In this document: positions 35,202 to 42,500 of the stretch, piece by piece
Numbering within the stretch: the first letter of the stretch is position 1
Layout: every line of letters begins with the position of its first letter
NCBI GenBank assembly: GCA_016712035.1
Contig: JADJRT010000008.1
Coordinates: 1-42,500, forward strand
Direction of reading: 5' to 3'
Length of the DNA: 42,500 nucleotides
Source of the DNA: Flammeovirgaceae bacterium
Lineage (GTDB): Bacteria; Bacteroidota; Bacteroidia; Cytophagales; Cyclobacteriaceae
Made by a program: the position numbers and the translations under genes
Notes under the pieces: model-generated
Databases searched by the model: none
Told to the model about the DNA's origin: nothing
Seen by the model: the letters and a program-made list of their open reading frames with translations, nothing else

Positions 35202-36581
35202 ATGTCAACCAAAATAAATATGCCTAGAAAACAAACTCTCACCCTTTGGCTACTGTTTGCCGCGATTACGGCAGGCTTTAGTCAAGCGCGTAAAATTGAA
35301 TTTACCGAATACGACATGCCCAACGGCATACATGTGATTCTCCATAAAGATAATACAACTCCGATTGTAGCCGTGTCGGTACTTTATCATGTGGGTTCTA
35401 AAAACGAAAACCCAACCCGTACGGGCTTCGCGCACTTCTTCGAGCATTTGTTGTTTGAAGGCTCAGAAAATATTAAACGCGGAGAGTTTGATAAATATCT
35501 TTCGAATGCTGGGGCTACCAACAATGCAAACACTTCGAATGACCGAACCTTTTATTACGAGGTTCTTCCCTCTAATCAACTGGAACTTGGTTTGTGGATG
35601 GAATCAGAACGGATGCTCCATGCAAAAATTGAACAGATAGGCGTTGAAACACAACGCGAAGTGGTGAAAGAAGAAAAACGCCAGCGCATCGACAATCAAC
35701 CGTACATGACTTTTCAGGCCGAGATGTTTAAGCGCGCCTATACCGTTCACCCATACCGATGGACGCCCATTGGTTCGATGGATGATTTGAATGCCGCTTC
35801 GTTGGATGAATTTATTGCCTTCTATAAAACATTCTATGTACCCGAAAATGCAACGATCTCTATTGCGGGTGATATTGATATAGAGCAAACTAAAACTCTT
35901 GTTTCAAAATATTTTAAAGATATACCGCGAGGCACAAAACCAGTTCCTCGCCCCACTATTGTTGAACCTCAACAAAAAGCCGAAGTGCGCGATGTAATTT
36001 TTGATAACATTCAACTACCCGCTGTGTTTCAGGCCTATCATATTCCGGCACAAGGCACACCCGATTCGTACGCTATTGAAATGCTAAGCACGTTACTTAG
36101 TGGTGGCCAGAGTTCGCGGATGTATAAAGCTTTAGTAGATGAGCAGAAGAAAGCCTTACAGGTAGCTTCGTTTCCTTTTGCGTTGGAAGATCCAGGGTTA
36201 TACATTACGCTCGGCATTGTTAACATGGGCATAAGTGCCGAGGATCTCGAAAAAGGAATGGATGCCGAAATTGAGAAAGTGAAAAACGAATTGGTTTCGG
36301 AACATGAGTTTCAAAAGATTCGTAATCAGATGGAGAGCCAGTTTGTTTTACAAAACTCATCGACTGTTGGTATTGCCGAGCAACTAGCCAACTATCATGT
36401 TTATTATAAAGATGCAAACCTGATCAACACCGAAATAGATCGGTATATGAAAGTAACCCGCGAAGATTTACAGCGCGTGGCAAAGAAATATCTGACTAAA
36501 GAAAATCGTGTGGTACTTCAGTACATGCCTAAGTCAGCCCAAAGCAAACCAAGCGATACTCAAATCAAAAAAGATAATTGA
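35202..36581 (+). CDS. M16 family zinc metalloprotease (catalytic subunit)
   Basis: Pitrilysin-type protease with signal peptide (LTLWLLFAAITAGFSQA, either from MSTKIN or from the ATG at 35220). The inverted zinc motif HFFEH is present in RTGFAHFFEHLLFEGSENIK, and the third ligand region follows in ERMLHAKIEQIGVETQREVV (Glu of the ExxxxxxE type). The C-terminal half has SSRMYKALVDEQKKALQVA. Length 459 residues equals one two-domain half, as in mitochondrial processing peptidase beta subunits. The next gene, 2 bp downstream, encodes a half without the zinc motif, so the two probably form an alpha/beta heterodimer in the periplasm that degrades peptides. Confidence 0.93.
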   Translation: MSTKINMPRKQTLTLWLLFAAITAGFSQARKIEFTEYDMPNGIHVILHKDNTTPIVAVSVLYHVGSKNENPTRTGFAHFFEHLLFEGSENIKRGEFDKYLSNAGATNNANTSNDRTFYYEVLPSNQLELGLWMESERMLHAKIEQIGVETQREVVKEEKRQRIDNQPYMTFQAEMFKRAYTVHPYRWTPIGSMDDLNAASLDEFIAFYKTFYVPENATISIAGDIDIEQTKTLVSKYFKDIPRGTKPVPRPTIVEPQQKAEVRDVIFDNIQLPAVFQAYHIPAQGTPDSYAIEMLSTLLSGGQSSRMYKALVDEQKKALQVASFPFALEDPGLYITLGIVNMGISAEDLEKGMDAEIEKVKNELVSEHEFQKIRNQMESQFVLQNSSTVGIAEQLANYHVYYKDANLINTEIDRYMKVTREDLQRVAKKYLTKENRVVLQYMPKSAQSKPSDTQIKKDN

Positions 36582-36583
36582 TT

Positions 36584-38653
36584 ATGAAGAAGATATTAAT
36601 ATTTATATGCCTCTTGCTTGTAATAGTTTCAGCGCAAGCCCAGGTAGATCGTACTAAAGCGCCCAAGCCGGCACCGGCACGTGAGATAAAAATAGGAGAG
36701 TATCAATCCTTCACCTTAAAAAATGGCTTGCAGGTTTTTGTTGTGGAGAACCACAAGTTGCCACGCATTCAATTTTCGTTACAACTAAAAAATGATCAGA
36801 TCTATCAGGGCGAAAAAGAGGGTTATGTTTCCATGGCCGAAACGTTGATAGGTACGGGAACAAAAACAAGAACAAAGGCACAGCTTGACGAAGAAACAGA
36901 CTTTATAGGTGCAAGCCTTAATTCTGGAGGCAATGGAATTTTTGCCTCGAGTCTTTCCAAGCATACGAATAAGTTACTTGAATTGATGACCGATGTCCTC
37001 TTCAATCCTGCCTTTCCACAAGAGGAAATGGATAAGTTAAAAACGCAAACTCTTTCCGGGTTGGAAGCAGGTAAGGATGATCCTAATTCAATTATAGGTA
37101 ATGTGCGCAATGCACTTTTGTATGGCAAGGCTCACCCGTACGGTTTATTCACTACGGAAAAAAGTGTTGGTTCTATTACGCTGGATGATTGCAAAGCGTA
37201 TTACAATGAATATTACAAGCCGGGGAATGCTTACTTGATTATAGTTGGCGATATAGATTTGAAATCCGCAAAAGCACATGCCGAAAAATATTTTGCAAAG
37301 TGGCCAGCGGGTACAGTTAAAAGCCCAACGTACCTTCAACCTAAAGAACCCGCGAAGACGTATGTGGCTTTGGTGGATAGACCCACTTCGGTCCAATCTG
37401 TAATTAATATTGCTTATCCGGTAGATTTAAAACCCGGCACACAGGATGCAATCAAAGCAAGAGTAACAAATCAGATCCTGGGTGGAGGATTTTCCGCGCG
37501 CTTGATGCAAAACCTTCGCGAAAAGCATGGTTATACCTATGGCGCTGGGTCTCGGCTTAACCCCGATAATTTGATTGGTAATTTTAATGCCTCGGCAAGT
37601 GTTCGCAACGAAGTAACAGACAGTTCTGTTCATGAATTTTTATCAGAACTCAAGCGCATGGTTAATGAGCCTGTTCTTGAAAAGGAGTTAATAGCAGCGA
37701 AAGCAGAGATCTCCGGGTCATTTGGAAGATCACTTGAAAATCCACAAACCATAGCCGGATTTGCATTAAATACGGCTAAGTATAACCTGCCAAAAGATTA
37801 CTATAACAATTACCTTAAATACGTGGATGCTATAACCTTGGCGGATGTGCAGGCAACTGCGAAAAAGTATATCCGTCCGGACAATGCGCACATCATAGTA
37901 GTAGGCAAGGGAAGCGACATTGCTGATAAACTTGCCAGGTTTGGCGAAGTGAAGCACTTTGATATTTATGGTGTAAGTTATGTGCCCGCTAAAGCATCTG
38001 CATTGCCTGCCGGCCTAACAGGGGAAAAAGTTATTTCAAATTACATCGAAGCGATTGGTGGCGCCAAAAAAATTCAGGAATTAAAAAGCGTTAAAACTGT
38101 GATGAAGGCTACCATTCAAGGAACTGAATTAACGATGACAGTTTCCAAGAAAGCCCCAGGAAAAAGTGTAACGGAAGTTTCCGTACAAGGCAACGTAATG
38201 CAGAAGAGTGTTACCGATGGCAAAGAAGTTGCCGAAATCCAAATGGGCCAAAAAGCACCTGTTGATCCGGCTGCTAAAGAAAAGAGTCTGTTCGAAGCCC
38301 ATCTTATACCCGAGGCCATGGTTGCAACGGCTAAAGTTAAGGCTACTCTAAAAGCAATTGAAACGGTTGACGGTAAAGAGGCTTACGTGGTTGACTACGA
38401 GTTTCCGGCTGGCGAAAAAGTTACTACCTATTTTGATCGAGAAAGCGGATTGAAAATTCAGACGATTGAGATGGTGAAAACACCGCAAGGCGACATGGCG
38501 GTCCCAACCCGATACCAGGACTATAAAGAAGTAGGTGGAGTTAAATTTCCACATTCAGTTACGGTAAGTCAGGGTCCAATGAATTTCAATTTTCAGGTTT
38601 CAAGTCTGGAAGTGAATGTAGCCATGGATGACAACCTATTTAAGGTTCAATGA
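36584..38653 (+). CDS. M16 family protein, non-catalytic subunit with extra C-terminal domain
   Basis: Signal peptide (MKKILIFICLLLVIVSAQAQ) and two M16 domains. The zinc motif is absent: the equivalent position reads EGYVSMAETLIGTGTKTR with no HxxEH. The conserved Arg/Tyr pair of inactive or substrate-binding subunits remains: LMQNLREKHGYTYGAGSRL. Residues from about 465 on form a further domain (NYIEAIGGAKKIQELKSVKT ... YFDRESGLKIQTIEM and VGGVKFPHSVTVSQGPMNF) that resembles outer-membrane lipoprotein carrier (LolA-like/DUF4292) folds common in Bacteroidota zinc-protease fusions. It is cotranscribed with the catalytic subunit and ends before a strong terminator. 689 residues. Confidence 0.9.
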   Translation: MKKILIFICLLLVIVSAQAQVDRTKAPKPAPAREIKIGEYQSFTLKNGLQVFVVENHKLPRIQFSLQLKNDQIYQGEKEGYVSMAETLIGTGTKTRTKAQLDEETDFIGASLNSGGNGIFASSLSKHTNKLLELMTDVLFNPAFPQEEMDKLKTQTLSGLEAGKDDPNSIIGNVRNALLYGKAHPYGLFTTEKSVGSITLDDCKAYYNEYYKPGNAYLIIVGDIDLKSAKAHAEKYFAKWPAGTVKSPTYLQPKEPAKTYVALVDRPTSVQSVINIAYPVDLKPGTQDAIKARVTNQILGGGFSARLMQNLREKHGYTYGAGSRLNPDNLIGNFNASASVRNEVTDSSVHEFLSELKRMVNEPVLEKELIAAKAEISGSFGRSLENPQTIAGFALNTAKYNLPKDYYNNYLKYVDAITLADVQATAKKYIRPDNAHIIVVGKGSDIADKLARFGEVKHFDIYGVSYVPAKASALPAGLTGEKVISNYIEAIGGAKKIQELKSVKTVMKATIQGTELTMTVSKKAPGKSVTEVSVQGNVMQKSVTDGKEVAEIQMGQKAPVDPAAKEKSLFEAHLIPEAMVATAKVKATLKAIETVDGKEAYVVDYEFPAGEKVTTYFDRESGLKIQTIEMVKTPQGDMAVPTRYQDYKEVGGVKFPHSVTVSQGPMNFNFQVSSLEVNVAMDDNLFKVQ

Positions 38654-38675
38654 ACTAAACAGAGAAGCAACTTTT

Positions 38676-38704
38676 AAAGGCTGGCTAAAAACCAGCCTTT
38701 TATT
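38676..38704 (+). terminator. Rho-independent terminator after the M16 operon
   Basis: AAAGGCTGG (38676-38684) pairs perfectly with CCAGCCTTT (38692-38700) around a 7-nt loop, followed by TATTAT. The A-rich upstream side may let it serve both directions. Confidence 0.85.
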
Positions 38705-38743
38705 ATAAAAATGAGGTTTCTTGGCAAAATCCCACGACCAATG

Positions 38744-38774
38744 TTGTAAATGCCGATATTCCTAAGCATTTTTG
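38744..38774 (+). promoter_or_regulatory. Candidate promoter of rpmH
   Basis: TTG at 38744-38746 and CATTTTTG at 38767-38774 (one mismatch to TAnnTTTG) are 20 bp apart, and the rpmH ATG lies 35 bp further. The spacing matches Bacteroidota promoters. Confidence 0.45.
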
Positions 38775-38809
38775 CAACCCTTTAGAATTTTTAGGAAACA
38801 GATATTGAT

Positions 38810-38971
38810 ATGAAACGCACATTCCAACCTTCCCGAAAGAAAAGAACAAATAAGCATGGTTTCCGCGAGCGCATGGCTACAGCTAGTGGTCGCAGGGTGA
38901 TTGCTAACCGCAGAAGAAATGGCCGTAAAAAGCTTACTGTTTCTGACGAGGGTACCTCTAAGAGCAAGTAA
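38810..38971 (+). CDS. rpmH: 50S ribosomal protein L34
   Basis: The 53-residue protein has the universal L34 sequence: MKRTFQPSRKKRTNKHGFRE followed by RMATASGRRVIANRRRNGRKK. A short extra tail (LTVSDEGTSKSK) follows the core, as is common in Bacteroidota. L34 is the last protein placed on the large ribosomal subunit. It precedes rnpA by 41 bp, the conserved rpmH-rnpA order. Confidence 0.97.
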   Translation: MKRTFQPSRKKRTNKHGFRERMATASGRRVIANRRRNGRKKLTVSDEGTSKSK

Positions 38972-39012
38972 TCTTTCGGTAATTTTCCCTGAAAGGGATT
39001 AATTTTAATCTC

Positions 39013-39393
39013 ATGGGGAAGTTCACCTTCACAAAAGCGGAAAGGCTTTCAAAAGAAAAATTAATAAAGGAACTCTTCGAAAAGGGTTCCTCTTTTTATT
39101 TATTCCCATTTAAGGTATTCTATCTGCCAAATCCGGATAAAAGTGATCAGGCGATTAATCAGATACTGATTCCCGTATCAAGTCGTAACTTTAAACGCGC
39201 AGTGGATAGAAATCTGATTCGAAGGCGGATACGCGAGTCGTATAGACTACAGAAAGGAATCATTTCAAATATCCCTGAAAAGGGAATTTTTTCGTTCAAC
39301 TATACAGCAAAGGAAGTTCTAACGTTCGCGGAGATCAAAAACAAAGTCTTTCTCGTGCTAGAAAAAATTAAGAAATTAGAATCTCTAAGATGA
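39013..39393 (+). CDS. rnpA: Ribonuclease P protein component
   Basis: The protein (126 residues) helps the catalytic RNA of RNase P process tRNA 5' ends. The basic signature RNFKRAVDRNLIRRRIRESY is the RNR motif that contacts the RNA and lies in the usual helix. FTKAERLSKEKLIKELFEKG is the N-terminal part. Its stop overlaps the start of the S41 protease gene (39390-39393, ATGA), an overlap that argues for cotranslation. The yidD and yidC genes often found here in other phyla are replaced by the protease. Confidence 0.95.
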   Translation: MGKFTFTKAERLSKEKLIKELFEKGSSFYLFPFKVFYLPNPDKSDQAINQILIPVSSRNFKRAVDRNLIRRRIRESYRLQKGIISNIPEKGIFSFNYTAKEVLTFAEIKNKVFLVLEKIKKLESLR

Positions 39394-41045
39394 CTATGAT
39401 GAGGAAATTGAAATTGGGGGGAATAATAATGGCGGTGGTTTTTGTCATGTGGGCTTTTCAGGTACCAGGTGAGAAGTACTTCGACATTGCCAAAAGTCTG
39501 GACATCTTCGCTACGCTGTTTAAGGAAGTCAACGCTTATTATGTTGATGATGTTAATCCAAAGAAGTTAATCGACAATAGTATTCATGGAATGTTGGATC
39601 AATTAGATCCCTATACAGATTATATTCCCGAAGAGGACCTTGAGGCCTTTAGCATTCAAACCACAGGTCAATATGCAGGAGTTGGTGCATTAATCGGAAT
39701 CGTCAATAAAAAAACAGTGATCACAAATCCTTATGTAGGATTTCCTGCAGAGAAGGGGGGGTTGCATGTAGGCGATGAGATCATTGCCGTGGATGGTAAG
39801 AATGTGCAGGGTAAGCCTACTTCCGATGTGAGTACACTATTAAAAGGTAAACCTAAAACCGAAGTAGAGATAGAAATAAAAAGAGCGGGTCAAAAAGAAA
39901 ACATTAAGTTCAAACTTGTACGCGAGAAAATAAAAATCTCAAACATTACCTATCAAGGTATAGTTAGTCCCGATATTGGTTATATCAAGCTAGATGAGTT
40001 TACGCCCGGTGCTGGAAAAGAAGTGGAGGATGCGGTAAACAAGTTGAAACAAGAAGGAGCAAAAAAATTGATAATTGATCTCCGCGATAATCCGGGGGGC
40101 TCTCTTTACGAAGCCGTTAATATTGTGAATGTATTTATTCCAAAAGGAAAAGAAGTTGTTTCAACGAAGGGCAAGGTGCCAGATTGGAATAAAACATATA
40201 ATACACTAAACAATCCATTAGATACCGAGATCCCGATTGCCGTTCTTACCAGTGGTGGAAGTGCCTCTGCATCTGAGATTGTAGCCGGGTCGCTGCAGGA
40301 TTACGATCGTGCAATTTTAATAGGTCAAAAGACCTTCGGCAAAGGTCTTGTTCAAACAACAAGGCAACTAGCTTATAATGCACAATTAAAAGTGACCACC
40401 GCTAAATATTATATTCCCAGTGGTCGATGCATTCAGGCGCTTGATTACGAGCATCGCAAAAGTGATGGCACAGTAAATAAATTTCCCGACTCACTAAAAA
40501 GAGAATTTAAAACTGCGGCTGGCCGAAAAGTATATGATGGTGACGGACTTGATCCCGATATTTTCCTTGAGGGGCCTACCTACGGTTCAGCTATTATTGA
40601 ATTAGTGGGTGGTGGCTATGTGTTTGAGTATGCAACAAAATATTGTGGTGAACATCCTATTCCTGCATCCATGAAGGATTTTAAATTAACGGACGAAGAG
40701 TATCAGAAGTTTGTGCAATGGACACAGAGCCAAAAGATTTCATATACAACTGAGCTTGATCAGAAAGCAGACGAATTGGTAGCAACCGCCAAAAAGGAAA
40801 AGTATTATGATGAACTAAAGTTTCCATTAAACGAACTCAAAGCCAAGATAGATCAGAATAAGAGTTCCTCGTTAACGCGGTTTAAGCCGGAGTTGGTAAT
40901 AATCCTTGAACAAGAAATTGCGTTTCATTATCGCCTGGCTAAGGGACAGATCGAAATCTCCTTGGATGAAGACAAAGAGATTATTGAAGCAAAGAAAGTA
41001 CTGGCTGATCTTGTAACCTACAAAAAACTTCTTTCACCAAACTAA
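39390..41045 (+). CDS. S41 family C-terminal processing protease (CtpA/Prc-like)
   Basis: A membrane anchor or signal (KLGGIIMAVVFVMWAFQVPG) leads into an N-terminal helical region, a PDZ domain (QYAGVGALIGIVNKKTVITN, VGDEIIAVDGKNVQGK) and the S41 catalytic domain. The serine-lysine dyad is visible: TSGGSASASEIVAGSLQDYD (Ser) and GQKTFGKGLVQTTRQL (Lys), with KLIIDLRDNPGGSLYEAV before it. A long C-terminal extension (from about residue 430) with helix-rich AKKEKYYDELKFPLNELKAK is typical of Bacteroidota enzymes. 551 residues. Likely acts in the periplasm on damaged or tail-tagged envelope proteins. Overlaps both rnpA and tsaB. Confidence 0.93.
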   Translation: MTMMRKLKLGGIIMAVVFVMWAFQVPGEKYFDIAKSLDIFATLFKEVNAYYVDDVNPKKLIDNSIHGMLDQLDPYTDYIPEEDLEAFSIQTTGQYAGVGALIGIVNKKTVITNPYVGFPAEKGGLHVGDEIIAVDGKNVQGKPTSDVSTLLKGKPKTEVEIEIKRAGQKENIKFKLVREKIKISNITYQGIVSPDIGYIKLDEFTPGAGKEVEDAVNKLKQEGAKKLIIDLRDNPGGSLYEAVNIVNVFIPKGKEVVSTKGKVPDWNKTYNTLNNPLDTEIPIAVLTSGGSASASEIVAGSLQDYDRAILIGQKTFGKGLVQTTRQLAYNAQLKVTTAKYYIPSGRCIQALDYEHRKSDGTVNKFPDSLKREFKTAAGRKVYDGDGLDPDIFLEGPTYGSAIIELVGGGYVFEYATKYCGEHPIPASMKDFKLTDEEYQKFVQWTQSQKISYTTELDQKADELVATAKKEKYYDELKFPLNELKAKIDQNKSSSLTRFKPELVIILEQEIAFHYRLAKGQIEISLDEDKEIIEAKKVLADLVTYKKLLSPN

Positions 41046-41752
41046 TGATGCTGCTACTAAGCCTGGAAACATCCACACAGGCGTGTTCGGTTGCGTTGCA
41101 TGAAGGGCAGACGATCCTTGCCTCCCGCCAAACAAATACACCCCGTTCTGCTGCATCGAAGTTGGCCGTGATGATTCAGGAGGTATTAGAACAAGCGGAT
41201 AAGAAACCTTCAAATCTGAATGCTATAATAGTTGCCTCGGGCCCAGGTTCGTATACAGGCCTTAGAATAGGTGTTGCAACGGCAAAAGGTTTATGTTATG
41301 CTTTACGGATTCCTTTGATTTCTGTCAATACGTTGGATTTATTGGCCTTTCAGGGGAAACAATATTTGCGCGACAGACGATCAGGAATTGAATTTGATAC
41401 GGAGATTCTTTTATGCCCAATGTTGGATGCACGTAGAATGGAAGTGTATTGCAAGATGGTTGACTTTAACTTGCAAGAGATTACACCAACACAGGCAAAA
41501 ATTCTTGATCAAAAAAGTTTTGATGAGATTCTTGATCACAAGATAATTTTCTTTGTAGGAGAAGGCTCACTTAAATTTCAGGAAGTGGTTCAACATTCTA
41601 ATGCCAGGTTTGTGACCGACATGATCCCCGATGCAGTCCCGTTGGGGCAATTAGGATATAAAAAGTGGATTCAATCTTCCTTTGAAGACGTGGAATCATT
41701 TGAGCCATTTTACCTCAAAGATTTTTTAATCAGAAAACCTAATTTGGTTTAA
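41045..41752 (+). CDS. tsaB: tRNA threonylcarbamoyladenosine biosynthesis protein TsaB
   Basis: TsaB scaffolds the TsaD complex that makes t6A in tRNAs decoding ANN codons. The ASKHA-type N-terminus LLSLETSTQACSVALHEG and the motif IIVASGPGSYTGLRIGVATA are diagnostic. The Zn/ATP motif of TsaD is absent, so this is not TsaD. 235 residues, normal length. The ATG overlaps the protease stop (TAATG at 41043-41047). The next gene starts 16 bp downstream. Confidence 0.95.
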   Translation: MMLLLSLETSTQACSVALHEGQTILASRQTNTPRSAASKLAVMIQEVLEQADKKPSNLNAIIVASGPGSYTGLRIGVATAKGLCYALRIPLISVNTLDLLAFQGKQYLRDRRSGIEFDTEILLCPMLDARRMEVYCKMVDFNLQEITPTQAKILDQKSFDEILDHKIIFFVGEGSLKFQEVVQHSNARFVTDMIPDAVPLGQLGYKKWIQSSFEDVESFEPFYLKDFLIRKPNLV

Positions 41753-41768
41753 TCGTGTTGACAGGATA

Positions 41769-42281
41769 ATGGAAAAGGAAATTGTAAATAGAGTTAGCAG
41801 CAGTCAATTAATCACTTTCGATCTGGAAGAACTTTACACTCCAGGAGAAAGGGTTTTGTTTGATTTAAAAGGTTTACTTTTTCAAGAGTTGGTTTTGCGT
41901 GAGAAGGATTTTCGTGATTATATAAAGTCGCATGATTGGGTACAATATAAAAATAAGTTTGTAGCCATTACCTGTTCTGCGGATGCCATCGTTCCTACTT
42001 GGGCATTTATGTTAGTTTCGGTTTCCTTACAACCCTATGCGCAGTATATCATTTTTGGAACACTGAAAGAGTTAGAACAAACCTTATTTCAAATGGAGTT
42101 GAACAAAGTTGATTGGAATAAGTATAACAATGCTAAAGTAGTTATTAAGGGATGTAGTAAAGTCGATGTGCCGCTTACAGCCTATGTTGAAGCTACTAGT
42201 CACCTTCGCTCTATTGCCTCAAGCATAATGTTTGGCGAGCCTTGTAGCACAGTGCCAATTTTTAAGAAAAAAAGCCTGTAA
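41769..42281 (+). CDS. DUF2480 family protein
   Basis: Cytosolic protein of 170 residues of a Bacteroidota-specific family: FDLEELYTPGERVLFDLKGL, LREKDFRDYIKSHDWVQYKN, and SADAIVPTWAFMLVSVSLQP, then VVIKGCSKVDVPLTAYVEAT with a conserved Cys. The function is unknown. It follows tsaB closely and may be the last gene of the rpmH-rnpA-protease-tsaB operon. No terminator is seen after it, and 42282-42411 holds nothing I recognise. Confidence 0.9.
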   Translation: MEKEIVNRVSSSQLITFDLEELYTPGERVLFDLKGLLFQELVLREKDFRDYIKSHDWVQYKNKFVAITCSADAIVPTWAFMLVSVSLQPYAQYIIFGTLKELEQTLFQMELNKVDWNKYNNAKVVIKGCSKVDVPLTAYVEATSHLRSIASSIMFGEPCSTVPIFKKKSL

Positions 42282-42411
42282 ATTCTTTCCTATAGCTACA
42301 TCGGTGTCTTCCGGGCCAGCAATAAATTTTAATTCTACGTTTAAACTCTACTGAGATCTCGTCAAAATTTTATCCACAAAATCCTTTGGTAATTCTCATT
42401 CTGATTGTCAG

Positions 42412-42500
42412 CTAGTTATAGCAATATGGTCTTGAAAATGCCTTTTTGATAAAAATCTTCACTGCAACTATTGCAGAAACCCCACCAACGACTACCTTTG
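42412..42500 (-). CDS. Possible C-terminal end of a gene reaching in from outside the window
   Basis: On the minus strand an open frame enters at the window edge and stops at 42412-42414. It reads KVVVGGVSAIVAVKIFIKKA, a hydrophobic helix with a basic end. It could be the end of a small membrane protein. The stretch is too short to name. Confidence 0.25.
   Translation of the reverse strand, partial: KVVVGGVSAIVAVKIFIKKAFSRPYCYN

Overview
The window looks like part of the chromosome of a member of the Bacteroidota, most likely order Cytophagales. The reasons are a Por-type (type IX secretion) C-terminal sorting domain, GLPGLI, DUF4920 and DUF2480 proteins, a PadR plus prefix-domain ABC permease pair, a TonB-type barrel with a CarboxypepD_reg-like N-terminus, and promoter boxes close to the Bacteroidota TTG/TAnnTTTG pattern. 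No rRNA, tRNA or CRISPR array was seen.

Layout. 1-4.1 kb (minus): a PD40 lipoprotein, a wrecked FtsX-type permease with the stump of a second one behind it, and their PadR regulator. 4.1-8.4 kb (minus): a large GH63/MGH1-like glycosidase, an ICMT-like membrane methyltransferase and CmoA. 8.4-11.7 kb (plus): a thiol/redox-stress cluster (two pirins, nitroreductase, OsmC, 4Fe-4S/CDGSH protein) behind a perfect 22-bp palindrome. 11.8-15.9 kb (plus): a secreted PQQ-type sugar dehydrogenase, a DUF4920 lipoprotein and a nucleotide pyrophosphatase. 15.9-19.2 kb (minus): an accessory island of a RibD-like reductase, an AbiV-like HEPN protein and a DUF262 + HEPN-RNase pair, separated by attC-like inverted-repeat elements. 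19.2-23.7 kb (minus): a GMC oxidoreductase, MFS transporter and trehalase operon. 23.9-29.4 kb: a PhoB-type two-component system divergent from a GLPGLI protein and an outer-membrane barrel. 29.5-32.8 kb: GDPD, amidohydrolase and adenosine-kinase-like genes. 33.0-35.2 kb: a short NarX/LuxR-type two-component system facing a gene-poor interval with tandem C/G-rich palindromes, a likely structured small RNA (or 24-aa peptide) with its own terminator, and a 46-aa membrane mini-protein. 35.2-38.7 kb: an M16 protease pair. 38.8-42.3 kb: the housekeeping run rpmH, rnpA, S41 protease, tsaB, DUF2480.

Two cross-cutting observations. First, at least a dozen genes are split by single-base changes, and most of those changes fall in short homopolymer runs. 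Restoring one base rebuilds a canonical protein, so I read most of them as sequencing errors rather than true pseudogenes, and I annotate whole genes with the break position. Second, several intergenic regions carry degenerate heptamer arrays (NNNACTA and relatives), each ending just before a start codon.
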